Source: Mycobacterium gastri (GTDB lineage Bacteria > Actinomycetota > Actinomycetes > Mycobacteriales > Mycobacteriaceae). Taken from it: a stretch of DNA of 64,000 nt. The stretch lies in assembly GCF_002102175.1 (NCBI RefSeq), contig NZ_LQOX01000101.1, positions 44,666 through 108,665 on the forward strand, written 5' to 3'. A program made the translations under genes and the position numbers. The notes under the pieces were generated by a model. The model ran no database searches, was not told the DNA's origin, and saw only the letters and a list, made by a program, of their open reading frames with translations. This document shows, in pieces, positions 36,120 through 44,347 of the stretch (position 1 is the first letter of the stretch; each line of letters opens with the position of its first letter).

Positions 36120-36376
36120 TTGCGAAGCGCAAGCTTTCGCAAGATCTCCGCGTCCTCGTCTCCCGCGGCCAACGCCAACGCTCTGTCGATATCGACTCCG
36201 GCCCGCAGTCCAAGGTCGCGGCTCGGCGTGTGATAGTTGCGACGGGTGGGTTCGCCACTCAATCCACGCCGCACCGCGTCGTTCAGCACTGCCTTGAACG
36301 ACATGCCCCGCTCACGGGCCACGCGCTGTAGCGCAGCGATGACATCAGGATCTAGCGTCACGGTGGTACGCATCAT
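36116..36376 (-). CDS. VapB-like antitoxin
   Basis: An 86-residue protein. The N-terminal 'R-T-T-V-T-L-D-P-D-V-I-A-A-L-Q' is a ribbon-helix-helix DNA-binding segment, followed by an acidic/Ala-rich C-terminal tail that would wrap around VapC. Two adjacent ATG codons (36376 and 36373) are possible starts. It overlaps vapC by four bases, and a palindrome lies immediately upstream, consistent with autoregulation by the VapBC complex. Confidence 0.85.
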   Translation of the reverse strand: MMRTTVTLDPDVIAALQRVARERGMSFKAVLNDAVRRGLSGEPTRRNYHTPSRDLGLRAGVDIDRALALAAGDEDAEILRKLALRK

Positions 36377-36384
36377 GCAATCAT

Positions 36385-36402
36385 AGCATCACTAACGATG
36401 CT
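36385..36402 (-). promoter_or_regulatory. probable VapBC operator
   Basis: AGCATC-(ACTAAC)-GATGCT is a perfect 6-bp inverted repeat, 9 bases upstream of the vapB start. Such palindromes are typical binding sites for ribbon-helix-helix antitoxins. Confidence 0.55.
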
Positions 36403-36433
36403 GTCATGATGCCCCGCGTGCGGGGGTTTGCAA

Positions 36434-36481
36434 CGTGACGCTGCAGTCACGTTCGGGCCCGAACGTGACTGCGGCGTCACG
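36434..36481. repeat. 48-bp palindrome 5' of the second DUF559 gene
   Basis: Two 24-base arms (36434-36457 and 36458-36481) are inverted copies with one mismatch and no spacer: CGTGACGCTGCAGTCAC... on the left and ...GTGACTGCGGCGTCACG on the right. It ends 42 bases before the DUF559 start and shares the GTGACGCTGCAGTCAC core with the repeats at the gene's 3' end. Confidence 0.93.
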
Positions 36482-36523
36482 CTGGCGGCCCGTGTCGGTG
36501 GTCGCTGGCACACTGTTCGTTTC

Positions 36524-37363
36524 ATGAGGGAACCCTTTATCGGCAGTGAGGCAGTGGCGGCGGGCATCGCGTCAGCTAGCCAGCTGCGGCGTGGCTATAC
36601 GCGGGTGTTCGGCGATGTCTACGTCAGTGAAGGAACCGAGCTTACGCAGGCGGTGCGGGCACGTGCGGCCTGGCTCTGGTCAAGGCGCCGCGGGGTCATC
36701 GCGGGTTTCGCCGCCGCGGCTTTGCATGGCAGTAGCTGGGTGGACGAGGACCGGCCAGTGGACATCATTCACGACAACCGTCACCCGCTGCCGGGCTTGC
36801 AGATCTGGGGCGACCGGCTGGAAGACGATGAGATCCAACTGATCGACGGCATTCCGGTTACCACGCCGGCGCGTACTGCTCTTGACCTCGCGTGCTGGCA
36901 TCCAACGACAACAGCGGTTGCCGCTCTCGACGCACTTGCCCGCGCGACCGAGTTCAAGGTGGCAGACGTGGAGTTGCTGGCCGCCCGGCACCGTGGGCGT
37001 CGTGGACTGGAGCGTGCTCGTGTCTCGCTCGATCTCGTCGACGCGGGCGCACAATCCCCGAAGGAAACGTGGCTGCGGTTGGTGTTGGTGCAGGGAGGTT
37101 TGCCGCGGCCACAAACGCAAATTCCGGTGCTCAACGAGTTCGGCGATGCTATTGCCTACCTCGACATGGGTTGGGAGGACATCAAAGTCGCGGTCGAGTA
37201 CGACGGCGAGCAACATCGCAGTGATAGGCGCCAGTACACCTGGGATGTTCGACGACTGGAACTGGTCGACCGTCGCGGCTGGATCTTGGTCAGGGTGGTC
37301 GCGGGTGATCGGCCCGCCGAGATTCTTCGCCGCGTTCGCGCTGCCCGTGCGCGTCGAATGTGA
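36524..37363 (+). CDS. DUF559-type endonuclease-fold protein, second paralog
   Basis: A 279-residue paralog of the genes at 12844 and 57668. N-terminus R-E-P-F-I-G-S-E-A-V, 'V-F-G-D-V-Y-V-S-E-G' and 'A-A-W-L-W-S-R-R-R-G-V-I-A-G' form the AbiEi-like segment. The nuclease core 'Y-L-D-M-G-W-E-D-I-K-V-A-V-E-Y-D-G-E-Q-H' is complete, including Glu and His of the E-Y-D-G-x-x-H motif. It sits between vapBC and the MaoC gene, where I recall no gene in H37Rv. A 48-bp palindrome lies upstream and a related repeat begins in its last codons, so the gene looks like an inserted cassette. Confidence 0.8.
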   Translation: MREPFIGSEAVAAGIASASQLRRGYTRVFGDVYVSEGTELTQAVRARAAWLWSRRRGVIAGFAAAALHGSSWVDEDRPVDIIHDNRHPLPGLQIWGDRLEDDEIQLIDGIPVTTPARTALDLACWHPTTTAVAALDALARATEFKVADVELLAARHRGRRGLERARVSLDLVDAGAQSPKETWLRLVLVQGGLPRPQTQIPVLNEFGDAIAYLDMGWEDIKVAVEYDGEQHRSDRRQYTWDVRRLELVDRRGWILVRVVAGDRPAEILRRVRAARARRM

Positions 37364-37405
37364 CGCTACAGTCACACACGGGCTCGAACGTGACGCTGCA
37401 GTCAC
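37355..37405. repeat. paired GTGAC...GTCAC repeats at the 3' end of the second DUF559 gene
   Basis: Two direct copies of a 21-base unit, CGAA(T/C)GTGACGCT(A/G)CAGTCAC, lie at 37355-37375 and 37385-37405. The first spans the stop codon of the DUF559 gene and the second spans the stop codon of the convergent MaoC gene. The same core is in the palindrome at 36434. Confidence 0.9.
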
Positions 37406-38283
37406 GCCCGGGCGGGAGAAAGGGGAGAGGACACCAGCTCGACACCGGTGAGGACGACGGCGTTGTCGCGCGAGGGCGCGACAACGCCGGCTAGAAAGCG
37501 GCCGTTGTCCTTCCATACGTTGACCGTGAGGGTTTCGCCGGGGTATGCCACGCCAGCAAAGCGCGCGCCGTAGGCCGCGACGGCTGAGGCGTCGCCGTCC
37601 AGTAGCGCGTCGGTGATGGCCTTGCAGGTCATGCCGTAGGTGCACAGCCCATGCAGGATGGGCGCGGGAAAGCCTGCGGCAGCGGCGAATTCGGGATCGG
37701 AGTGCAGGGGATTGCGGTCTCCGCACAGGCGGTAGAGCAGCGCCTGCTGCGGCAGCACCGGCATCGCCACCTGCAGATCGGGTGCCCGCTCCGGCGGGGC
37801 GTCCGAGGTTGACGGGCCGCGTTCGCCGCCGAATCCCCCTTCGCCGCGGGCGTAGATCGATCGCTTTTGCGTCCAGAGGAGCTCGCCGTCGGGTGTGGTC
37901 ACTCGCGTCTCGCTCCAGATCACCGCGGCCTTGCCCTTGTCCCAGATGTCGGTGAACCGGGTGACGGCGCGGGCCGACCCCGAAGGTGGCAGCGGCGCAG
38001 GCACTTCCACCCGCTCGGAGGCGTGTAACACCTTGCTCAATTCGATGTCGATGCCGGGGAACCGGACGGTCGGCGGTTTGGTGGCGTGGAAGGTGGCGGC
38101 CACCGTCGCGAAAGTGGGCAGCACCTGCGGTGCGTCATCGACCAGATACCGCAGCTCGCGCGGGTCCATCGGATCCGAACCGGCGCCCAGCGCCAGTTGG
38201 TAGAGCTGGACATCGCTACTGGCCCAAGAGAATTCGATAGGATCCAAGACGGCGTTCAGGGCGGCGTCGACGTCGATCGGCAT
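37402..38283 (-). CDS. double-hot-dog MaoC-type enoyl-CoA hydratase (Rv3538)
   Basis: A 293-residue (R)-specific hydratase-2-type protein with two hot-dog folds. The second carries the catalytic helix 'L-C-G-D-R-N-P-L-H-S-D-P-E-F-A' followed by 'F-P-A-P-I-L-H-G-L-C', the D-x-x-x-x-H signature. It resembles the hydratase part of eukaryotic 17-beta-HSD4 (hsd4B annotation). It sits two bases after kstD and its operon is driven from the KstR box at 39981. It probably hydrates a sterol-derived or fatty enoyl-CoA. The last residues and stop are formed by the GTGAC repeat, making the C-terminus a few residues longer than in H37Rv. Confidence 0.88.
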   Translation of the reverse strand: MPIDVDAALNAVLDPIEFSWASSDVQLYQLALGAGSDPMDPRELRYLVDDAPQVLPTFATVAATFHATKPPTVRFPGIDIELSKVLHASERVEVPAPLPPSGSARAVTRFTDIWDKGKAAVIWSETRVTTPDGELLWTQKRSIYARGEGGFGGERGPSTSDAPPERAPDLQVAMPVLPQQALLYRLCGDRNPLHSDPEFAAAAGFPAPILHGLCTYGMTCKAITDALLDGDASAVAAYGARFAGVAYPGETLTVNVWKDNGRFLAGVVAPSRDNAVVLTGVELVSSPLSPARA

Positions 38284-38284
38284 G

Positions 38285-39979
38285 TCAGCGCTCTCCCGCG
38301 ATGTGCAGTGCGGCCAAGTAGCCGAACGTCATCGCCGGCCCGATGGTGCCGCCGGGGCCGGGGTAGGTGTGACCCATCACCGGCGCGCTGACATTGCCGG
38401 CGGCATAAAGACCATCGATGATGCTGCCGTCGTCGCGGAGCGCCCGGCCGTGGACGTCGGTGCGGATACCGCCTTTGGTGCCCAGGTCTCCGGGAACCAT
38501 CTTGGCGGCGTAGTAGGGTGCATGCCGGATCTCGCCCAGGTTCGGATTCGGCTTGTTAGTCGGGTCACCGTAGTAGCGGTCGTAGGCGCTCTCCCCGCGG
38601 TGGTAGTCCGTGTCGACGCCGGACCGGGCAAAGCCGTTGAAACGCTGGACCGTCGCGATGAACTGGTCGACCGGAAGGCCGGCCTTGGTGGCCAGTTCCT
38701 CCAGCGTGTCGGCCTGGATGATCACGCCGGAATCCAGCCACTTTCGCGGAATACGTTGGCCCGGTTGCAGTCCGGCAAAGATGTAGCGGTCCCGGTACTG
38801 TTGGTCGAACACCAGCCAGGCGGGAATGTTCTCGCCCGGTCCGGGACCCAGCCCGTACTTGCCGCCGTACATGTGGTGGCAGGCCTCGACGTAGGGCATC
38901 GATTCGTTCATGAACCGGTTGCCGGACATGTTGACGATGATCGACCCGGGCGAATTGCGTTCCGACAACGCGAACCACGGCGCACCCACCAGCGGTACCG
39001 TCGGGCCCCACCACGCGTCCTCCATCAAATCAAGTGCTGCGCCCAGCTTTTCGCCGGCGACAATGCCGTCGCCGGTATTCGCCTTGGCGCCAACGGTCCA
39101 GTCGGTGGTGATGGGCGCACGCTGGTATTTCACCCGCATCTGCTCGTTGCGTTCGAAACCGCCGCAGGCCAGGATCACTCCGCGCCGGGCCCGGATCAGC
39201 TGCGGCTCAGCAAGTTCAGAGGCGCCGGCGTCACTGACGTAGATCCCGCGGACTACGCCGTCCTCGACGTAGAGGTCGGTGAGCGCGGTGTTGAGCAACA
39301 CCTGAACCCCGGCCTCTCGCAGCCCGATTCGCAGCGGGCCGATCAGGGCCCGGCCCATGCCGACGAGATGCTTGCCAGTGGCCTTGGCCCAGGTGGTGCG
39401 GGCGCCGACCTTCAGGCTGCGCAACACGCCGCGGGGGTGGCGTTTGAGCTGGTTCAGGCGCACGTAGTCCTGTTGCATCACAACCACATTCAGCGGCACC
39501 TTGCCATAAGGAGGTTCCAGTGCGGCTTCGTCGGGACCGAGCTTGCGGGCATCGAACGGCTTGGGCTCGATCGAGCGGCCGTTCGGGCGGCCACCGGGCG
39601 CTTCGGGGTAATAGTCGGAATAGCCCGGCACCCAGCACATCTTCAACGGGGTGTGCTTCAGCACGAACGACAGCATCTCGGGCCCGCGCTCGAGGTAGGC
39701 GTCGATGCGCTCCGGCTCGACCCCACTGGTCGACACGTCACCGATGATGCCGTGCAGATAGGTGCGGGCCGCTTCGGAGCTGTCGTGGACGCCGGCGCGC
39801 TTGAGCACCTCGTTGTTGGGAATCCAGACGCCGCCGCCGGAGCGCGCGGTCGATCCGCCGTAGTGCGCGGCCTTTTCGACGATTACTGTCGAGAGGCCGC
39901 GGTGCGCGGCGGTCAGCGCTGCCACCATGCCGGCGCCACCGCTCCCGACCACGACGACGTCGTAGTCCTGTGCTGTCAT
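38285..39979 (-). CDS. kstD: 3-ketosteroid delta-1-dehydrogenase KstD (Rv3537)
   Basis: FAD-dependent dehydrogenase of 564 residues. The Rossmann motif V-V-V-G-S-G-G-A-G-M-V is at residues 8-18, and 'G-G-S-T-A-R-S-G-G-G-V-W' follows near 45. The C-terminal 'A-G-N-V-S-A-P-V-M-G-H-T-Y-P-G-P-G' is the conserved FAD/steroid-binding stretch of the family. It introduces the 1,2-double bond in 3-ketosteroids, acting with KshA to open ring B. The ATG at 39979 is chosen by homology; a longer start would read through the KstR operator, which ends two bases upstream. Confidence 0.95.
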   Translation of the reverse strand: MTAQDYDVVVVGSGGAGMVAALTAAHRGLSTVIVEKAAHYGGSTARSGGGVWIPNNEVLKRAGVHDSSEAARTYLHGIIGDVSTSGVEPERIDAYLERGPEMLSFVLKHTPLKMCWVPGYSDYYPEAPGGRPNGRSIEPKPFDARKLGPDEAALEPPYGKVPLNVVVMQQDYVRLNQLKRHPRGVLRSLKVGARTTWAKATGKHLVGMGRALIGPLRIGLREAGVQVLLNTALTDLYVEDGVVRGIYVSDAGASELAEPQLIRARRGVILACGGFERNEQMRVKYQRAPITTDWTVGAKANTGDGIVAGEKLGAALDLMEDAWWGPTVPLVGAPWFALSERNSPGSIIVNMSGNRFMNESMPYVEACHHMYGGKYGLGPGPGENIPAWLVFDQQYRDRYIFAGLQPGQRIPRKWLDSGVIIQADTLEELATKAGLPVDQFIATVQRFNGFARSGVDTDYHRGESAYDRYYGDPTNKPNPNLGEIRHAPYYAAKMVPGDLGTKGGIRTDVHGRALRDDGSIIDGLYAAGNVSAPVMGHTYPGPGGTIGPAMTFGYLAALHIAGER

Positions 39980-39980
39980 G

Positions 39981-39994
39981 TAGAACACGTTATA
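39981..39994. promoter_or_regulatory. KstR operator, kstD/hsaE
   Basis: TAGAACACGTTATA matches T-nn-AAC-nn-GTT-nn-A. It lies one base upstream of the kstD ATG and 68 bases before hsaE, so it controls both operons. Its closeness to the kstD start suggests a very short or absent leader on that side. Confidence 0.92.
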
Positions 39995-40062
39995 GAATTG
40001 CCCGGGTCGGGCGCTACTGACCCGGTCACCATGAGGTCGGCAAGACAAGGGGACTTCGGTAA

Positions 40063-40848
40063 ATGCTCACTGTTGCGACCCGCGACGAGCTGGCCGCCGA
40101 CTTGGCGCAAGCCGAGCGCAGCCGTGAGCCGATCGCTCCGCTGACCGCCGCCCACCCGGACATGGACGTCGTCGACGCCTACGAGATACAGCTGATCAAC
40201 ATCCGTCAGCGGGTCGCCGAGGGCGCCCGGGTGCTGGGCCACAAAGTGGGGCTGTCGAGCAAAGCCATGCAGCAGATGATGGGTGTCGACGAGCCGGACT
40301 ACGGGCATCTGCTGGACGAGATGCAGGTGTTCGAGGACACGCCGGTCAAGGCGGCCAGATATCTGTATCCGCGGGTCGAGGTCGAGGTGGGTTTCATCTT
40401 GTCGGCAGACCTGCCGGGCGCGGACTGCACCGAGGACGACGTGCTGGTGGCGACCGAGGCTCTGGTGCCGGCGATCGAGTTGATCGACACCAGGATCACC
40501 GACTGGAAGATCGCGCTGTGCGACACCATTGCCGACAACGCGTCGTCGGCGGGCTTCGTGCTGGGCGCGGCGCGGGTGTCGCCCGCCGACATCGACGTGA
40601 AATCGATTGAGGCGACACTGACCCGCAACGCAGAGGTAGTCGCCGGGGGCCGCAGCGATGCAGTATTGGGTAATCCAGTGACGGCGGTGGCTTGGTTGGC
40701 TCGGAAAGTGGAAAGTTTTGGCGTGCGCCTGAAGGCCGGTGACGTGGTGCTTCCCGGCTCTTGCACCCGGGCGATCGACGCTCGCGCCGGCGACCACTTC
40801 GTCGCCGACTTCGCCGGACTCGGCGCTGTTCGTTTGTCGTTTGAATAG
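40063..40848 (+). CDS. hsaE: 2-hydroxyhexa-2,4-dienoate hydratase HsaE (Rv3536c)
   Basis: Hydratase of the fumarylacetoacetate-hydrolase-like 2-oxopent-4-enoate hydratase family, 261 residues, the recalled H37Rv length. Motifs: '[11 protein letters not shown]', 'E-V-E-V-G-F-I-L' (metal-binding Glu-x-Glu) and '[10 protein letters not shown]'. It hydrates the six-carbon dienoate released from ring A by HsaD, giving 4-hydroxy-2-oxohexanoate for HsaF. First gene of hsaE-hsaG-hsaF; followed by two 55-bp repeats before hsaG. Confidence 0.94.
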   Translation: MLTVATRDELAADLAQAERSREPIAPLTAAHPDMDVVDAYEIQLINIRQRVAEGARVLGHKVGLSSKAMQQMMGVDEPDYGHLLDEMQVFEDTPVKAARYLYPRVEVEVGFILSADLPGADCTEDDVLVATEALVPAIELIDTRITDWKIALCDTIADNASSAGFVLGAARVSPADIDVKSIEATLTRNAEVVAGGRSDAVLGNPVTAVAWLARKVESFGVRLKAGDVVLPGSCTRAIDARAGDHFVADFAGLGAVRLSFE

Positions 40849-40850
40849 AG

Positions 40851-40960
40851 GAGCGATCGCAAGCCCGGCGAAGCCGGGCGCAGCGGGTCGCGAGCATAGG
40901 GTTAGGAGCGATCGCAAGCCTGGCGAAGCCGGGCGCGGCGGGTCGCGACCAGAGGGTTAG
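40851..40960 (+). repeat. two tandem 55-bp hairpin-containing repeats between hsaE and hsaG
   Basis: Units start at 40851 and 40906. Each begins GAGCGATCGCAAGCC and ends in ...GGGTTAG. The first unit has a perfect 7-bp stem GCCCGGC-(GAA)-GCCGGGC. They share the core GCGATCGCAAGC...GCGGGTCGC with the 57-bp repeats in fadE28. The junction TTAG-GAG supplies an AGGAG at 40959 in front of hsaG. Confidence 0.93.
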
Positions 40961-40967
40961 GAGCAAC

Positions 40968-41894
40968 ATGCCGGCTAAGGCAAGCGTGGCGATCGTGGGG
41001 TCGGGCAACATCAGCACCGACCTGCTCTACAAACTGCTGCGGTCGGAATGGCTGGAGCCGCGCTGGATGGTGGGCATCGACCCGGAGAGCGAGGGCCTGG
41101 CCCGGGCCCGCAAGCTGGATCTGGAGACCAGTCACAAAGGGGTCGACTGGTTGCTGGAGCAGCCCGAAAAACCCGACCTAGTGTTCGAGGCGACCAGCGC
41201 CTACGTGCACAAGGCGGCCGCACCGCGCTACGCCGAGGCCGGAATCCGTGCCATCGACCTGACGCCGGCAGCGGTGGGCCCGGCGGTGATCCCACCGGCC
41301 AACCTGCGTGAGCACCTGGACGCGCCGAACGTCAACATGATCACCTGCGGGGGTCAGGCGACGATTCCGATCGTGTACGCGGTGTCGCGGGTGGTGCCGG
41401 TGCCATATGCGGAGATCGTCGCCTCGGTGGCTTCGGTGTCGGCGGGACCGGGCACCAGGGCCAACATCGACGAGTTCACCAAGACCACCTCACGCGGTGT
41501 GGAGACCATCGGCGGGGCCGCGCGCGGCAAGGCGATCATCATCCTGAATCCGGCCGACCCGCCAATGATCATGCGCGACACCATCTTCTGCGCCATCCCG
41601 GAGGACGCCGACCGCGCAGCGATCGCGAAGTCCATCCACGACGTGGTGGCCGAGGTGCAGACCTACGTGCCGGGCTACCGGCTGCTCAACGAGCCGCAGT
41701 TCGACGAGCCGTCGATCCATTCGGGCGGCCAGGCGGTGGTCACCACGTTCGTCGAGGTGGAGGGCGCCGGCGACTACCTGCCGCCGTATGCAGGCAACCT
41801 CGACATCATGACCGCGGCGGCCACCAAGGTGGGCGAGGAGATCGCCCGCAAAAGCAAAGATGTGACACTTTCGGTTACGGGAGGCACGCGATGA
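40968..41894 (+). CDS. hsaG: acylating propionaldehyde/acetaldehyde dehydrogenase HsaG (Rv3535c)
   Basis: Acetaldehyde dehydrogenase (acylating), 308 residues. The NAD-binding loop [10 protein letters not shown] is at residues 7-16 and the catalytic Cys127 is in M-I-T-C-G-G-Q. It forms a channelled complex with HsaF and converts the propionaldehyde from 4-hydroxy-2-oxohexanoate cleavage into propionyl-CoA. Its ribosome site AGGAG (40959) is created by the junction of the upstream 55-bp repeat and the short spacer GAGCAAC. Its stop overlaps the hsaF ATG. Confidence 0.95.
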   Translation: MPAKASVAIVGSGNISTDLLYKLLRSEWLEPRWMVGIDPESEGLARARKLDLETSHKGVDWLLEQPEKPDLVFEATSAYVHKAAAPRYAEAGIRAIDLTPAAVGPAVIPPANLREHLDAPNVNMITCGGQATIPIVYAVSRVVPVPYAEIVASVASVSAGPGTRANIDEFTKTTSRGVETIGGAARGKAIIILNPADPPMIMRDTIFCAIPEDADRAAIAKSIHDVVAEVQTYVPGYRLLNEPQFDEPSIHSGGQAVVTTFVEVEGAGDYLPPYAGNLDIMTAAATKVGEEIARKSKDVTLSVTGGTR

Positions 41895-42931
41895 CCAGCA
41901 TCTGGGACGTCCGCATCACGGACACGTCGCTGCGCGACGGGTCCCACCACAAACGTCACCAATTCACCAAAGAGGAGGTCGGCGCCATCGTCGCCGCCCT
42001 CGACGCCGCCGGGGTGCCGGTGATCGAGGTGACCCACGGGGACGGGCTGGGCGGATCGTCGTTCAATTACGGCTTCTCCAAGACCCCCGAACAGGAACTG
42101 ATCAAGCTGGCGGCCGAGACGGCCAAAGAGGCGCGGATCGCGTTCTTGATGTTGCCCGGAGTTGGCACCAAAGACGACATCAAAGAGGCACAGGACAATG
42201 GCGGGTCGATCTGCCGGATCGCCACTCATTGCACCGAAGCGGACGTGTCCATTCAGCATTTCGGGCTGGCGCGCGAGTTGGGGCTGGAAACCGTCGGTTT
42301 TCTGATGATGGCCCACACCATTTCGCCGGAGAAGCTGGCCGCCCAGGCCCGCATCATGGCCGACGCCGGCTGCCAGTGCGTCTACGTCGTCGACTCGGCC
42401 GGGGCCCTGGTGCTCGACGGGGTGGCCGACCGGGTGTCGGCCCTGGTCGCCGAGCTCGGCGACGACGCGCAGGTGGGTTTCCACGGGCATGAGAACCTCG
42501 GTCTGGGGGTGGCCAACTCGGTGGAGGCGGTGCGCGCGGGCGCCAAGCAGATCGACGGCAGCGTACGGCGTTTCGGTGCCGGCGCGGGCAACGCCCCGGT
42601 CGAGGCGCTGATCGGGGTGTTCGACAAGATCGGCGTGAAAACCGGCATCGACTTCTTCGACATCGCCGACGCCGCCGAGGACGTGGTGCGCCCGGCCATG
42701 CCCGCCGAGTGTCTGCTGGACCGCAACGCGCTCATCATGGGCTACTCGGGGGTCTACTCGAGCTTCCTCAAGCATGCGGTCCGTCAATCCGAGCGCTACG
42801 GTGTGCCGGCGTCGGCGCTGCTGTATCGAGCAGGTCAGCGCAAGCTGATCGGCGGGCAGGAAGACCAGCTGATCGATATCGCTCTGGAAATAAAGCGGGA
42901 GCAAGAAAGCGGCGAAGTCGTCACACATTGA
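41891..42931 (+). CDS. hsaF: 4-hydroxy-2-oxovalerate/hexanoate aldolase HsaF (Rv3534c)
   Basis: DmpG-type aldolase of 346 residues, the same length as in H37Rv. The HMGL-like TIM barrel carries [13 protein letters not shown] (metal/substrate Arg and Asp) and 'G-F-H-G-H-E-N-L-G' with the metal-binding His-x-His. It splits 4-hydroxy-2-oxohexanoate into pyruvate and propionaldehyde, which passes to HsaG. Coupled to hsaG by a four-base overlap. Downstream, H37Rv has PPE62 and PPE61; here there is only a 274-base gap in which I see no gene. Confidence 0.95.
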   Translation: MTSIWDVRITDTSLRDGSHHKRHQFTKEEVGAIVAALDAAGVPVIEVTHGDGLGGSSFNYGFSKTPEQELIKLAAETAKEARIAFLMLPGVGTKDDIKEAQDNGGSICRIATHCTEADVSIQHFGLARELGLETVGFLMMAHTISPEKLAAQARIMADAGCQCVYVVDSAGALVLDGVADRVSALVAELGDDAQVGFHGHENLGLGVANSVEAVRAGAKQIDGSVRRFGAGAGNAPVEALIGVFDKIGVKTGIDFFDIADAAEDVVRPAMPAECLLDRNALIMGYSGVYSSFLKHAVRQSERYGVPASALLYRAGQRKLIGGQEDQLIDIALEIKREQESGEVVTH

Positions 42932-43180
42932 CGACGCCGCCAGTCCTTCGTCGAAAACCGGGGTACACATCGGGATTTGGCTTTAGCGAGGCGGGCTTCG
43001 GAGTATCTGCGCCGACGCGAAGTGGCTTGTGGCAGGCTCGACGTTGGTCGGGGTTGCGTCACGGGCTCGGTGGGTACTCTCGCGCCCACGAGTGCACCTC
43101 CTGAGGTGAGCGGGCTTCGTTTTGCGCGGCTGGCCACGACGGGGGTAAATGTTCGTCCGCGAATTAAATTGACTCAAAAT

Positions 43181-43194
43181 AGGAACACGTTCTA
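43181..43194. promoter_or_regulatory. near-consensus KstR operator upstream of Rv3531c
   Basis: AGGAACACGTTCTA fits the KstR pattern except that the first position is A instead of T. It lies 12 bases before the GTG at 43206 and probably controls the three-gene operon that follows. Confidence 0.75.
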
Positions 43195-43205
43195 GCGTCG
43201 AGGTC

Positions 43206-44345
43206 GTGTTGTCTAGTCCCGTTTCTGGCCCGCTGACCGAGGCGATCACCGAAGCCGAGAAGCTGGTAACAGCGGCACCGCACATCGAAACCGAAGCCGA
43301 CCTGCTGGAAGGACTGCAGTACCTGGCCGGCTGCGTCGCCGGCTGCATGCATCTGGCCTTCGACTATGAACGTGACCATCCGTTCCTGCAGTCGGGCACC
43401 GGACCGTTCATCAAGATGGGGTTGGACAACCCCGACACCCTGTACTTCGGCACCCGCGTACAGCCCGACCGCGACTACGTGGTCACCGGACGGCGCGGAA
43501 CCACCACCGACCTGAGCTTCCAGGTGCTCGGCGGCGAGTACACCGACGACAACGTGCCCGCCAGCCAGATCGCATTCGACGACCGTGAACTCGACATCGC
43601 CCCGGACGGCACCTTCCAGTGGCAGCTGCGGCCGACCAGCCCCGGGCAGCTGGTGATTCGCGAGGTGTACGGCGACTGGTCACAACAACGCGGCACGCTG
43701 GCCATCTCCCGGCTGGACACCGCCGGCACCGCGCCACCGCCGCTGAGCCGCCAGACCGTGGAAAAGCGTTATGCGACAGCGGGAAAGCAACTGTTGAACC
43801 GGGTGAAGACCTGGCTGCAATTCCCCCAGTGGTTTTATCTCAACATCCCGGTCAACACCATGGTGGCGCCCCGGCTGACACCGGGGGGCCTGGCTACCCA
43901 ATACTCGTCGGCCGGTCACTTCGAACTACGGCCCGACCAAGCCCTGGTGATCACCGTGCCGGTGAGCGATGCCCCTTACCTGGGTTTCCAGCTGGGCAGC
44001 ATGTGGTACATCTCGCTGGACTACATCAACCACCAGACTTCGCTGAACAACAGTCAGGCCCAGGCGGATCCGGACGGCAAGGTTCGGATTGTGGTCGCCG
44101 ATCAGAATCCCGGCGTGACCAACTGGGTGGAAACGCTCGGCCATCGACGCGGCTTCCTGCAGTTCCGTTGGCAGCGGGTGTCGCGGCAGCTCACCGAGGC
44201 GGACGGGCCGACCGTCGAGTTGGTGGACTTCGACGCGGTACCGGCCGCGCTGCCGTATCTGGAACACAACAAGATTTCCGAAGAAGACTGGCGCGCGCGA
44301 ATCGCCTTGCGTCAGCAGCAAATTGCGGCCAGGATGCTGGGGTAA
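43206..44345 (+). CDS. conserved protein with C-terminal DUF1214-like region (Rv3531c)
   Basis: A 379-residue protein, close to the 375 recalled for Rv3531c, whose function is unknown. The N-terminal half has 'L-V-T-A-A-P-H-I' and 'L-A-G-C-V-A-G-C-M-H'. The C-terminal half, from about residue 200, contains 'F-Y-L-N-I-P-V-N-T-M' and 'L-E-H-N-K-I-S-E-E-D-W', similar in layout to DUF1214 beta-sandwich domains. The GTG at 43206 is used, right behind the KstR-like box. First gene of an operon with an SDR and a sulfotransferase-like gene, so a sterol-linked role is inferred. Confidence 0.82.
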   Translation: MLSSPVSGPLTEAITEAEKLVTAAPHIETEADLLEGLQYLAGCVAGCMHLAFDYERDHPFLQSGTGPFIKMGLDNPDTLYFGTRVQPDRDYVVTGRRGTTTDLSFQVLGGEYTDDNVPASQIAFDDRELDIAPDGTFQWQLRPTSPGQLVIREVYGDWSQQRGTLAISRLDTAGTAPPPLSRQTVEKRYATAGKQLLNRVKTWLQFPQWFYLNIPVNTMVAPRLTPGGLATQYSSAGHFELRPDQALVITVPVSDAPYLGFQLGSMWYISLDYINHQTSLNNSQAQADPDGKVRIVVADQNPGVTNWVETLGHRRGFLQFRWQRVSRQLTEADGPTVELVDFDAVPAALPYLEHNKISEEDWRARIALRQQQIAARMLG

Positions 44346-44347
44346 CG

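Noticed and set aside
38282..40144. 620-codon plus-strand frame opposite kstD
   Set aside because: Shadow of kstD; it also runs through the KstR operator and the hsaE start.
42932..43180. Possible PPE61/62 remnant in the hsaF-Rv3531c gap
   Set aside because: No PPE N-terminal motif in any frame; nothing supportable apart from the KstR-like box at its end.
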